64,000 nucleotides of DNA from Psychrobacter luti (GTDB lineage Bacteria; Pseudomonadota; Gammaproteobacteria; Pseudomonadales; Moraxellaceae). Each line of letters opens with the position of its first letter. Positions within the stretch are counted from its first letter, which is position 1. This document shows positions 36,917 to 46,057 of this stretch, piece after piece. A program made the position numbers and the translations under genes. The stretch lies in assembly GCF_014192115.1 (NCBI RefSeq), contig NZ_JACHXL010000003.1, forward strand, positions 434,001 through 498,000, in the 5' to 3' direction. The notes under the pieces were generated by a model, which was not told where the DNA came from, made no database searches, and was given only the letters and a program-made list of their open reading frames with translations.

Positions 36917-38371
36917 ATGTATACTGACTTGATGAACGATTCAACCAATCCAGCAGCGTCTAAATCTTTAAAGCCTGAATCCTTAAAGATAGGCGGCAAG
37001 CCAAGACCGGAGTATGTGAAAAAACCGCCCGTCACGCTATTAACCAAAGCTCAGGTAGCACAGCTGCAAGCGGATAAAATTTTGCCTCACAGCTCATCAA
37101 CACAAGATACTTTAAATCAAAGCATATTAAATCAAACTACCTTAAATAAAGAAACAGCAGGACAAATTCACTTGCAAGATAACCATGTTTTTAATTCCTC
37201 TAAAAAGAACACTAGCGTTGATGATGCTTATTTTAGCGTGCAAGATTTAATAGTTGGTTATGACGATACGATTATCGTTAATGGCTTATCGCTTGATTTG
37301 CAACAAGGTGAAATCGGCTGCTTTTTGGGTTATAGCGGCTGCGGTAAAACCACGGCCTTAAGGGCGATTGCAGGCTTAGAGCAAAGCCGTGGCGGCAAGA
37401 TTCGCTTAAGCAATCAGCGTTTAACGGAACAAACCGCACGTACTACCTTTGCGGTCGCGCCAGCCAAGCGCGGCATGGGCATGGTGTTTCAGGATTATGC
37501 CTTATTCGGACATTTAAGCGTGGCAAAAAACATCGCTTTCGGCCTTAATAAATGGTCGGCTGCTGACAAAAAAGCCCGTGTTAAAGAGATGCTAGAGCTT
37601 GTCGAATTATCTGAACACGCGGATAAGCGTCCTAGCGAGCTATCAGGCGGACAGCAGCAGCGGGTAGCGTTGGCACGTGCATTGGCACCAAAACCCAAAC
37701 TTTTGCTACTTGATGAACCTTTTTCTAACTTAGATGTGGTGCTACGTGAATCACTGGCAATGAACGTCCGTGATATCCTTAAACGCACCAATACCACCGC
37801 TATTTTGGTCACTCATGATCAGAACGAAGCCTTTGCGTTAGCCGATAAAGTCGGGGTAATGGATAAAGGTAAGTTGGTTCAATGGGCAACGCCAAGTGAG
37901 CTATATCATGAGCCAGTCAGTCCGTTTGTCGCTGAATTTGTCGGTGAAGGGGCAATGATAGACGGTATTATCAAAGAAGGTCATGTTGAAACTGCACTTG
38001 GTGATATTTATCGGCGTATGGAAGTTTATGATGCGTCAGGTCATCCGCAGTATTGCGAGTATGACTATCCGAATGGTACGCCGATTAAGGTGTTAGTACG
38101 TCCTGATGATATCATTCATGATGATGAAAGCACGCAGACCGCCTTAGTCGTTGGACGTGTATTTCGCGGGGCAAACTATCTTTATCGCTTGCAATTAGCG
38201 GATGGTCAAACCGTACTATCTCTCGTTGCCAGCCATCATAACCATGAGATTGGTTCACAAATTGGTATCTTACCTATCCTAGAGCACGTGGTGGTGTTTG
38301 ATGAAAAAGACATCAATGCCACCACATGGTCAGAGTATGATAGGTCTGAGCGCGTGGAAGAAATTAGATAA
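36917..38371 (+). CDS. fbpC: Ferric iron ABC transporter ATP-binding protein with a long N-terminal extension
   Basis: 484 residues against about 350 for the family. The ABC domain starts near residue 105: Walker A GYSGCGKTT (138-146), Q-loop VFQDYALFGHLSV, signature LSGGQQQR, Walker B LLLLDEPFSNLD and the H-loop LVTHDQNEAF, then a C-terminal TOBE-like regulatory domain. The first ~100 residues are polar with DTLNQSI-LNQTTLN short repeats and resemble nothing. No ATG lies between Met6 and the ABC domain, so the extension is probably translated. It powers FbpAB. Confidence 0.92.
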   Translation: MYTDLMNDSTNPAASKSLKPESLKIGGKPRPEYVKKPPVTLLTKAQVAQLQADKILPHSSSTQDTLNQSILNQTTLNKETAGQIHLQDNHVFNSSKKNTSVDDAYFSVQDLIVGYDDTIIVNGLSLDLQQGEIGCFLGYSGCGKTTALRAIAGLEQSRGGKIRLSNQRLTEQTARTTFAVAPAKRGMGMVFQDYALFGHLSVAKNIAFGLNKWSAADKKARVKEMLELVELSEHADKRPSELSGGQQQRVALARALAPKPKLLLLDEPFSNLDVVLRESLAMNVRDILKRTNTTAILVTHDQNEAFALADKVGVMDKGKLVQWATPSELYHEPVSPFVAEFVGEGAMIDGIIKEGHVETALGDIYRRMEVYDASGHPQYCEYDYPNGTPIKVLVRPDDIIHDDESTQTALVVGRVFRGANYLYRLQLADGQTVLSLVASHHNHEIGSQIGILPILEHVVVFDEKDINATTWSEYDRSERVEEIR

Positions 38372-38395
38372 TTGTTATAATTAGATAATTGTTAT
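38363..38395. repeat. 16-bp direct duplication across the fbpC stop codon
   Basis: ATTAGATAATTGTTAT occurs at 38363-38378 and again at 38380-38395, one base apart. The first copy encodes the last Ile-Arg and the TAA of fbpC; the second fills the 26-base gap to cmoM. Confidence 0.95.
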
Positions 38396-38397
38396 TT

Positions 38398-39273
38398 TTA
38401 AGCTTGGCGAGTGGCCAGTATATGTAAATAACGTCCCAGCCATTTATAGGGCTCGAGTTGTGAATAGCGCAGCTCCATGCGTATGACTGCTTCAGGATCA
38501 TTATGACCACCCCGTTTCAACGGCGAATAATCATGAAATACGCGCAAGCCACTGGCAAGTATCGTTTGATAATGATGAGCTTCTAACCAAGATTCAACTT
38601 CTTCTTTAGCTACCGGATGATTGGGCGTGAGGCTTTTTTTATTGTCCGCTTTATACTCGGTATTATCCAATAAATTAAAGTTACCCATAATAAGATTGCG
38701 ATAATCAAAACTCGCCGGATTATAAAAGCACAGCGAGAGCGCGCCATTTTCAGTCAAATGCTGATTAAAAAAATCCATCACTGCTACAGGCTCTGCTAAC
38801 CATTCAAGCAGCGCATGGCACATAATCAAATCAAACTTTTCTGTGTTACTTGCTAACTTCTCTTCAAGCTCTTGATACGGGCATACATACCAATTGATAG
38901 CCAATTTTGCATTGTCTTGATTGCTTTCACCGCATTGTGCAGCATTTGCTTGAGCTTTCTCTAACATATTGGATGAGATATCATTAATAATCAGTTCATG
39001 CCCTTGGATAGCAAGCTCAATCGCAATTTGCGCCAGCCCTGCGCCTACATCCAAAATCCGTAACGGTCGCCCAATTATTTCCCTCATCTGCGTGCAATAG
39101 GCAAAAATATCACGGCGCAATACTGCCAGACGAATGTCACCCTTTAAGCCACCGTAAACCTTTTTTTCAAAGTGGTCAGCAATCGCATCAAAGCTACGAT
39201 CCGTACGCGTATCGGGTTGGTTTATTGACGGCGTGATTGCTTGGTTCACTGACTGGCTGCTTTCGTGATTCAT
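38398..39273 (-). CDS. cmoM: tRNA 5-carboxymethoxyuridine methyltransferase
   Basis: 291 residues. A SAM methyltransferase whose order matches CmoM (SmtA): RSFDAIADHFEKKVYGGLKGDIR, motif I ILDVGAGLAQIAIEL, IINDISSNMLEKA, CHALLEWLAEP, LSLCFYNPASFDYRNLIMGNF, GLRVFHDYSPL and EPYKWLGRYLHILA. CmoM makes the methyl ester of cmo5U34 in several tRNAs. A 30-residue polar N-terminus is extra. It converges on fbpC with only 26 bases between. Confidence 0.9.
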   Translation of the reverse strand: MNHESSQSVNQAITPSINQPDTRTDRSFDAIADHFEKKVYGGLKGDIRLAVLRRDIFAYCTQMREIIGRPLRILDVGAGLAQIAIELAIQGHELIINDISSNMLEKAQANAAQCGESNQDNAKLAINWYVCPYQELEEKLASNTEKFDLIMCHALLEWLAEPVAVMDFFNQHLTENGALSLCFYNPASFDYRNLIMGNFNLLDNTEYKADNKKSLTPNHPVAKEEVESWLEAHHYQTILASGLRVFHDYSPLKRGGHNDPEAVIRMELRYSQLEPYKWLGRYLHILATRQA

Positions 39274-39544
39274 AATAGGCTCTGTTTTATCTAAAGTATT
39301 TGAAATGCTTTTTCATCACTTTTTATTGGATTTTAATAGGGTTTTAGCGTATAAATAGTAAAGCTTAAGTATTGGTATTCATTGATTGTCACATTGATTG
39401 TCACTAAGTCATCTGGTTTAGAAGTTTGATTTAAAAAAGCGAGTTATAAAAAGTATTTATTAAAAATGTCAGCTAGGTCTGATTTATCTATTGCCAAGGA
39501 TTTTAGGCAATTTTTTTGTTTTACTACTGCTAAGGATAGCAATC

Positions 39545-41185
39545 ATGGTCTTACCCCATTCATCCATTATAAACAAACCCATCATGACACGCGGTATATT
39601 ATCGCTAGCGATTGCCAGTAGCTTATTGCTTGTTGGTTGTGGTGATGATAATGAGCGTTTCGTTGAATCACCTTCGTCTTCTGCCAGCGCTGTATTTGTA
39701 AAAACCTTTACGGCAAACGAGGTCAATAGTAGTTTTGGTCTAGCAAATACTGCAACGCCTGTGGCTAAGTGCGGCGTTACCATAGAAAAAGTCAGCTATG
39801 ATACCAAAGGTGCCGCTGACGAAGATACCAATGCTACGGCCGCTTTGATGTTACCAACTGGCGATGCGGCTGAATGCAAAGGTGATCGCCCAGTATTATT
39901 ATACGCGCATGGCACAACGACTGATAAAGGCTATGATTTTGCCCAAGTGGGCAATATCGAAAACCCTGCGGTGGGGGAAGCAAACTTAATTGCCGCAAAC
40001 TTTGCTGCACAAGGCTATATCGTTGTCGCACCCAACTATGCGGGCTATGATACCTCAAAACTTGATTACCATCCTTATTTGGTTGCCCAGCAGCAGTCGA
40101 CCGACATGGTCGACGCTCTAGATAGCGCGCGCAGCATTATCGAACACAAAAAACGTGCCAATGATGCCAATTACAGTAAAATTGATGATTCAGGTAAGCT
40201 ATTTATCGCTGGTTACTCGCAAGGTGGTTATGTCACTATGGCAACGGCGAGATTACTAGAATCACAAAAAAAACCAGTGACGGCGATTGCACCATCATCT
40301 GGTCCTTATGCATTGGCGGCTTTTGGTGATGAAATCTTTATGGGCAATGTCAATATTGGGGCGTCGCGCTTTGCGCCCTTACTTGGTATTGGCTTACAAG
40401 AAAAATACGGCAATATTTACAATAAAAAATCAGATATTTTCTTAGATAAGTATGCCGACGCACAGCTACCTAGTAATATCCCATTTGGTGAGTTAGTTCA
40501 AGCAGGAAAACTGCCTAATAATGCTTTATTCCAAAAGAATCCTAGCGATCCAAGGCTGGCAGGTCTATTACCAGGTAAGCTGTTTTCTAGTTTTGCTGGT
40601 TATGATGACAATGATTATCTGATTAAAACGGATTTCCGAGCGACTTATGTAGCGGATACGCAAAAAAATCCTGATGGTCTATGGGCAGAAAATGGCAATG
40701 GGCTTACAGCAGTTACTCCTGAGAATAATCTGCGTAAAGCGCTCAAGGATAATGATTTACGTGGTTATGTGCCTACTATGCCAACGTTTATTTGTGGTGG
40801 TAACCAAGATCCGACTGTATATTTTGATACTAATACCGGCTCAATGGTAAAACTGCTACAGGCGGAAGTGGCCAAAAATCCCACCAAAAAACTTAATATT
40901 ACGGTTTTAGATGTGGATGCAGATAATAAAGCAGATCGTCCCGACAAGCAGGACTTTACTATGATTGGACAGGCGTCAATGAACAAATGGGATGCAGTTG
41001 CTGTCAAAAATAGCGTGCAAACCAATTTTAGTAATAGCGTTAAAAAAGTCAAAGATGATGCAGATCCAAACGGTGGTGTAGCGTCATTATTAGCGTTTTA
41101 TACCAATTATCACGGCGGTTTGGTCAGTCCAGCCTGTACTGAAGCTACGCGTGAATTCTTTAATCAGGAATTCAAACCTGTTTAA
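39545..41185 (+). CDS. Lipoprotein alpha/beta hydrolase (lipase/esterase-like)
   Basis: 546 residues from the ATG at 39545, chosen for the AAGGA eight bases upstream; the open frame from 39491 and Met14 are alternatives. The signal is ILSLAIASSLLLVGC, with Cys32 as the lipidated residue. RPVLLYAHGTTTDKG (oxyanion-type HG), the nucleophile elbow GYSQGG in IAGYSQGGYVTMATARLL, a candidate acid in ICGGNQDPTVYFD and a candidate His in NYHGGLVSPAC fit the secretory-lipase or tannase-like hydrolase clan. Substrate unknown. It would be membrane anchored in the periplasm or on the surface. Confidence 0.8.
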   Translation: MVLPHSSIINKPIMTRGILSLAIASSLLLVGCGDDNERFVESPSSSASAVFVKTFTANEVNSSFGLANTATPVAKCGVTIEKVSYDTKGAADEDTNATAALMLPTGDAAECKGDRPVLLYAHGTTTDKGYDFAQVGNIENPAVGEANLIAANFAAQGYIVVAPNYAGYDTSKLDYHPYLVAQQQSTDMVDALDSARSIIEHKKRANDANYSKIDDSGKLFIAGYSQGGYVTMATARLLESQKKPVTAIAPSSGPYALAAFGDEIFMGNVNIGASRFAPLLGIGLQEKYGNIYNKKSDIFLDKYADAQLPSNIPFGELVQAGKLPNNALFQKNPSDPRLAGLLPGKLFSSFAGYDDNDYLIKTDFRATYVADTQKNPDGLWAENGNGLTAVTPENNLRKALKDNDLRGYVPTMPTFICGGNQDPTVYFDTNTGSMVKLLQAEVAKNPTKKLNITVLDVDADNKADRPDKQDFTMIGQASMNKWDAVAVKNSVQTNFSNSVKKVKDDADPNGGVASLLAFYTNYHGGLVSPACTEATREFFNQEFKPV

Positions 41186-41230
41186 AATGTTTTATCATTA
41201 AACATATAAGTAGTTTCAATCTTACTCGCG

Positions 41231-41263
41231 AAAAAAACTGTGTCCATCGGATGCAGTTTTTTT
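41231..41263 (+). terminator. Intrinsic terminator of the hydrolase gene
   Basis: A7CTG (41231-41240) pairs with CAGT7 (41254-41263); an inner TGTCC/GGATG pairing with two wobbles closes an ATC loop. Confidence 0.85.
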
Positions 41264-41407
41264 ATACAACAGCCTTTAAAAACGGCAAAGGCAACACTCT
41301 GTTGTTAAAGTCGTTTTTATCCTTATTGCCATATCCAAAAATCAACGCTAATGAGCTGTTTTGCTTGATTTTAATAGCACCTAGAACCCCCTAAATCGAC
41401 AAAAATG

Positions 41408-41416
41408 TGCTAAAAT
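41408..41416 (+). promoter_or_regulatory. Extended -10 promoter candidate for gyrA
   Basis: TG-C-TAAAAT is an extended -10 element. No good -35 is present at 16-18 bases, which extended -10 promoters can tolerate. Confidence 0.4.
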
Positions 41417-41610
41417 AGCTTCTTTAATTAAACATTACTTTTAACAAAAACCGTATCGCCATTTTCCTATGGTTTTGCTCGTTTGATAGTGCTTTTTAGT
41501 GTTGATATAGCAATCATAGTTGCGCGTTTGTGCAGCTATATTTTTATATTAGCTTAAGTGCTTTTAAGGCGGTCAACCCTTAGAGAAAGTATGTGAGTGA
41601 AGGAGTGTAT

Positions 41611-44478
41611 ATGAGCGACTCGATCAGTCCTATTGCCATCGTGGATGAATTAAAGCAGTCCTATTTGGATTATGCGATGAGCGTGATCGTCTCGCGCGCG
41701 CTGCCTGATGTGCGTGATGGGTTCAAACCGGTACACCGCCGCGTGATGTACGCGATGCATGTGCTGTCTAACGATTATAATAAAGCTTATAAGAAGTCGG
41801 CGCGTGTGGTCGGTGACGTCATCGGTAAATATCACCCGCATGGCGATAGTGCTGTTTATGATGCGATTGTACGTATGGCGCAGGACTTTAGTCTGCGTTA
41901 CCCTATGGTCGATGGTCAAGGTAACTTTGGTTCGATTGATGATGATCCACCGGCAGCGATGCGTTATACCGAAGTCCGTATGACCAAGCTGACTCATCAA
42001 ATGCTTGCGGACTTGGATAAAGACACCGTCGACTGGGAAGACAACTACGATGGCTCTGAGCGTATGCCAAGCGTGTTGCCTGCGCGTATTCCAAACTTAT
42101 TGGTCAACGGTGCCACCGGTATTGCAGTTGGTATGGCAACCAATATGGCGCCGCACAACCTGACTGAAGTGATTAATGCTTGCCTAGCTTATGCTGAAAA
42201 CCCGCAAATATCTGCCGAAGAGTTGATGTCGCATATTTCAGGTCCTGACTTTCCAACAGGCGGTATTATTTACGGTCGCGCGGGTATCTTAGATGCTTAT
42301 CGCACCGGTAAAGGTCGCTTGCACGTACGTGGTCGTTATATCATCGAGCCGATGAGTGATACCGGTGTCAACCGTGACCGTGAGCGCATTGTCTTTACCG
42401 AAGTGCCTTACCAAACCAATAAAGCTAAGTTGATTGAGCGTATCGCTGAACTGGTACGTGACAAAAAAATCGAAGGTATTACCGAAATTCGTGATGAGTC
42501 TGATAAAGACGGTATGCGTATCGCTATTGATTTACGTCGCGGTGAGACGGCAGAAGTGATCGTTAATAACTTGTTCCTACAAACGCCACTCGAATCTAGC
42601 TTTAGTATCAATATGGTGGCGCTAGATAACGGTCAGCCAAAACTATTGACTTTACGCCAGCTGATTGCGGCCTTTGTCCGTCACCGTCAAGAAGTGGTTA
42701 CGCGCCGTACGATTTATGAGCTTAATAAAGCCCGTGTTCGTGGTCATTTGCTCGAAGGTTTGGCCGTGGCACTTGCCAATATTGACGATATTATTGCGAC
42801 GATTAAAGCGTCTGCTAACCGCGGCTTGGCACGTGAAAGCTTATTAAGTAACACTTGGGGTTCAGGTAGCGTCGTTGCGATGCTAACCGCTGCAGGTAGC
42901 CAGTCAGTACGTCCAGATTTTATCGAAGGTGAAGATCCAAAAGCGCCGTTTGGCTTAATTGATGGTTCAGTTGAAGGTGAGCAACGCTATCGGTTATCAC
43001 TTGAGCAGGTCAATGCTATTTTGGACATGCAGCTGCATCGTCTAACCGGTCTTGAGCAAGACAAATTGACCGAAGAATACCAAGACTTGCTGCGTGAAAT
43101 TGCAAATTTAGAGTCCATCCTTGGTGATTTTGATAAGCTAATGACCATTATCTCAAACGAGATGATTGAGATTCGTGAAAACTTCGGTGATGAGCGCCGT
43201 ACCGATATCATTGATTCACGCATGGACTTCAACCGTGAAGACCTTATCCCAGAGCAAACTGTGGTAATGACAGTTTCTCGTACGGGTTACGCAAAAACGC
43301 AGCCGATTGATGACTATGTCGCGCAAAAACGTGGTGGTAAAGGCAAATCTGCGACTGCGATGAAAGAAGATGATGTGATTGATCACTTGGTTGTGACATC
43401 TACGCATGCCACTGTATTATGTTTCACTGATACGGGTCGTGTGTTTAGCTTACGTGGTTTTGAAGTACCGATTGCCAGTCGCGGCGCCCGTGGTCGTCCA
43501 TTGGTGAATTTAATTGGCTTAAATCCTGATGAAACGGTCACCACGATACTGCCTATTCCAAAAATCGTAGAAGATTTATATAGTAAAGGTGAGACATCAG
43601 CAGATGCCTTAGTAGATGGCGATGACAGCTTATCAGAAGATAATAATTTAGATGATAGCACGCAAGCAGAGCCGCCTTTTGTATTCTTTGCAACCGCCAA
43701 TGGTACCGTGAAGCGTGTCGAGCTGAAACAGTTTGCCAATATTCGCTCGAATGGCCTGATTGCAGTTGGTTTGGAAGAAGGCGATAAATTGGTCAGCGCT
43801 CGTATCACCAATGGTAGCCAAGAAGTTATGCTATTTGCTTCAAGTGGTAAAGCGATTCGTTTTGATGAAAATGATGCGCGTGCAATGGGTCGTACTGCTA
43901 AAGGCGTTCGTGGTATGCGTTTGGCGGCTGATGAGTTTATTAAATCATTGGTGGTTATCGAAGATGACGTACACGAGATTCTGATTGCTTGTGAAAACGG
44001 CTTTGGCAAACGTACCTTTATCGATGAATTTAATACACAAAATCGTGGCGGTGGCGGTGTGATTGCGATTAAAACAAGCGCACGTAATGGTGCGCTGGTA
44101 CGTGCGACTAAGGTTGACTCTACAGACGATATTATTTTAATCTCAGACAAAGGTACTTTAGTGCGTACCCCAGTTGAGCATGTTGCTAGCTCTGGTCGTA
44201 ATACGCAAGGTGTGACGCTGATTCGTCTTTCAAAAGATGAGAAGCTGGTTGCTATGGCGCGTGTTGAGCACGAAGAAAGCGACGATGAGCTCATTGATGC
44301 CATGAGAGAAGATGGAACGTTTGCAGTAGAAGGTCAAGAGCAAATCGATATTGATGCCGAAACTGGCAACACAGCGACGACCGATATCAATGACGTTGTT
44401 GATGGTGCAAACGACGACTTAGTAGATAACGAAAAATCGAATGATGAAGCAGATGAAAACACAGACGATGAAGAGTAA
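41611..44478 (+). CDS. gyrA: DNA gyrase subunit A
   Basis: 955 residues from the ATG at 41611, preceded by AAGGAG; the GTG at 41593 covers that site and is rejected. Catalytic Tyr119 is in AAMRYTEVR (E. coli Tyr122). Quinolone-determining residues are Ser80 and Asp84 (E. coli 83 and 87), the sensitive state. The GyrA box is QKRGGKG, and the six-bladed C-terminal domain has a 30-residue acidic insert ([20 protein letters not shown]) and an acidic tail. Before Tyr119 the usual GD(S/N)AA is DDPPAA. With GyrB it introduces negative supercoils using ATP. Confidence 0.97.
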   Translation: MSDSISPIAIVDELKQSYLDYAMSVIVSRALPDVRDGFKPVHRRVMYAMHVLSNDYNKAYKKSARVVGDVIGKYHPHGDSAVYDAIVRMAQDFSLRYPMVDGQGNFGSIDDDPPAAMRYTEVRMTKLTHQMLADLDKDTVDWEDNYDGSERMPSVLPARIPNLLVNGATGIAVGMATNMAPHNLTEVINACLAYAENPQISAEELMSHISGPDFPTGGIIYGRAGILDAYRTGKGRLHVRGRYIIEPMSDTGVNRDRERIVFTEVPYQTNKAKLIERIAELVRDKKIEGITEIRDESDKDGMRIAIDLRRGETAEVIVNNLFLQTPLESSFSINMVALDNGQPKLLTLRQLIAAFVRHRQEVVTRRTIYELNKARVRGHLLEGLAVALANIDDIIATIKASANRGLARESLLSNTWGSGSVVAMLTAAGSQSVRPDFIEGEDPKAPFGLIDGSVEGEQRYRLSLEQVNAILDMQLHRLTGLEQDKLTEEYQDLLREIANLESILGDFDKLMTIISNEMIEIRENFGDERRTDIIDSRMDFNREDLIPEQTVVMTVSRTGYAKTQPIDDYVAQKRGGKGKSATAMKEDDVIDHLVVTSTHATVLCFTDTGRVFSLRGFEVPIASRGARGRPLVNLIGLNPDETVTTILPIPKIVEDLYSKGETSADALVDGDDSLSEDNNLDDSTQAEPPFVFFATANGTVKRVELKQFANIRSNGLIAVGLEEGDKLVSARITNGSQEVMLFASSGKAIRFDENDARAMGRTAKGVRGMRLAADEFIKSLVVIEDDVHEILIACENGFGKRTFIDEFNTQNRGGGGVIAIKTSARNGALVRATKVDSTDDIILISDKGTLVRTPVEHVASSGRNTQGVTLIRLSKDEKLVAMARVEHEESDDELIDAMREDGTFAVEGQEQIDIDAETGNTATTDINDVVDGANDDLVDNEKSNDEADENTDDEE

Positions 44479-44525
44479 ATATCTCAGTTGTTAGCTTTTT
44501 AGTTTAGTTAGCAATACTGCTGTAG

Positions 44526-44561
44526 AAAAAGCCTCTGACGATATCGTTGGAGGCTTTTTTT
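44526..44561 (+). terminator. Intrinsic terminator of gyrA
   Basis: AAAAAGCCTC (44526-44535) pairs with GAGGCTTTTT (44550-44559); an inner imperfect stem closes on ATAT-like bases, and T residues continue to 44561. Confidence 0.9.
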
Positions 44562-44695
44562 CTGAGTGCTGTTTATTTTTAAAGTCTGTTTTTTAGCTTT
44601 TAATCTATACATCTTAGCTTTTGTCTTCTAACCTTTATAAACTGGTTATAAATTATAAAAAATACTCATTAAGCGTTATTTTTAAGGCTGTTGTT

Positions 44696-45766
44696 ATGCT
44701 TACGACCAATCAAACTTTTCAGGGAACCTTAGCAGCCGTATCATCTAGTTTTTTATTTTCATTGATGTTCTTGTTTGGGTTATTTATGTTGCCCTTAACG
44801 GGTACACAAGTGGCGTCATGGCGGGTGCTGATGATGTTATTGAGCTTACTGATATTGGTCAGTTTTACTAAGCAATGGCAACACGTTTTTGATTATCTAA
44901 AAACCTTAAAAACCCTGAAAGAATGGCTGATATTTATATTGCCCACACCTATATTGGGTGGACAGATTTGGCTGTTTATGTGGGGGCCAGTCAATGGTTT
45001 TGGTCTTGATGTCACCTTGGGTTATTTTTTATTGCCGCTGGTGATGATAGTGCTGGGGCGCTTTTTTTATCATGAGAATATGAGTGCATTGCAGTGGATG
45101 GCAGCGCTACTTGCAGCACTGGGGATTGGCTATGATATATTTCAATATGGGACGGTATCATGGGTGACGTTATTTGTATGCTTGGGTTATCCGCCTTATT
45201 ATCTCCTGCGGCGTAAGCTTGCCGTACCGCCGATTACCGGTTTGCTTTCAGATTTGACCTTGCTGACGCCGGTGGTACTCATCATGCTCTATAGCAGCGG
45301 CGGCTTTAGCGTGGCGGCAGAAAACATAAAGTTTTGGTATTTATTGCCACTGCTCGGTGCTTTTAGTGCGCTCGCAATGTCGCTGACCATGGTTGCCAGT
45401 AGTAAGCTGCCAGTGTCGTTATTTGGTGCATTAAGTTATGTAGAACCGATGCTGCTGTTTGTTTTATCCATTACCGTTTTAAACCAAAGCCTCGATGAAG
45501 GCGGCTCGTTATTTATGTACGGCATGATTACTTCGGCGTTATTTATCATGATTGCTGATAGTGTGATGGGTTATCTTCGTCGTCGCCGTGACAATCATTT
45601 GCATGGCTACCGCGAGCCACAAGTGGGCGGCTTTCCACCGCGCCGCCGTTTGATAAATCGCCGTATCGATGGGGTGTTAGCTGCCCATCGTTTCCGTAAG
45701 ATACGTCGTTATCAAAAAAAGATGGATAGAATACAGCGTAAAATCGAGCAGCTAGATACTAAGTAA
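44696..45766 (+). CDS. EamA/RarD-type transporter, first of two tandem paralogues
   Basis: 356 residues from the ATG at 44696, which follows AAGGCTGTTGTT; that leader is identical before the second copy, which supports the start over the open frame from 44621. About ten membrane spans in two EamA-like halves (QVASWRVLMMLLSLLIL; LGYFLLPLVMIVLGRFFYHENM; SSKLPVSLFGALSYVEP). Related to RarD. After the last span is a basic cytoplasmic tail of about 55 residues (HGYREPQVGGFPPRRR...RFRKIRRYQKKMDRIQRKIEQLD) that may form a coiled coil. Substrate unknown. Confidence 0.82.
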   Translation: MLTTNQTFQGTLAAVSSSFLFSLMFLFGLFMLPLTGTQVASWRVLMMLLSLLILVSFTKQWQHVFDYLKTLKTLKEWLIFILPTPILGGQIWLFMWGPVNGFGLDVTLGYFLLPLVMIVLGRFFYHENMSALQWMAALLAALGIGYDIFQYGTVSWVTLFVCLGYPPYYLLRRKLAVPPITGLLSDLTLLTPVVLIMLYSSGGFSVAAENIKFWYLLPLLGAFSALAMSLTMVASSKLPVSLFGALSYVEPMLLFVLSITVLNQSLDEGGSLFMYGMITSALFIMIADSVMGYLRRRRDNHLHGYREPQVGGFPPRRRLINRRIDGVLAAHRFRKIRRYQKKMDRIQRKIEQLDTK

Positions 45767-45976
45767 GCAGAGCGATGGATATGAGTTAAATAGGTAGAGT
45801 TAATAAGCCAAATATCAAAATGAATAGACGGGTTAAGTCAATGTATTGCTTATCTATTCTGACTTTGACATAATGTAAACCTTGATATAAACACTCAGTA
45901 TTTACAGCGTTTATCTCAACATTATACGATTGATTTATCAGCAAAAAATTCTATAGATAGAAACTTATAGACAGAA

Positions 45977-46014
45977 GGCCTCCGACGTTCGCGTCTGAGG
46001 CTTTTGTTTTTTTT
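45977..46014 (+). terminator. Terminator- or attenuator-like hairpin before the second EamA gene
   Basis: GCCTC-C-GACG (45978-45987), TTCG loop, CGTC-T-GAGGC (45992-46001), then T4GT8. It ends 44 bases before the second EamA start. Its sequence resembles the gyrA terminator (GCCTC-T-GACG). It may end the first gene's transcript or act as an attenuator for the second; a TTGACA (45865-45870) upstream could drive a transcript through it. Confidence 0.8.
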
Positions 46015-46057
46015 CAAAATTGCCAAGGACGTGCGCTTATCTCTAAAGGCTGTTGTT

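Larger units (their letters stand above)
41186..41610. other. Intergenic region between the hydrolase gene and gyrA
   Basis: 425 bases containing the hydrolase terminator (41231-41263) and an extended -10 for gyrA (41408-41416). The leader of about 190 bases holds no gene or obvious structure. Confidence 0.5.

Noticed and set aside
41593-41610. GTG start for gyrA
   Set aside because: It lies over the AAGGAG ribosome site that serves the ATG at 41611.
43383-44303. 306-codon antisense ORF inside gyrA
   Set aside because: It lies wholly opposite gyrA and its Ser/Arg/Thr-rich composition is that of a shadow frame of a biased coding strand.
44621-44695. 25-residue extension of the first EamA protein
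   Set aside because: The identical AAGGCTGTTGTT-ATG in both paralogues marks the true start; the extension is not shared.
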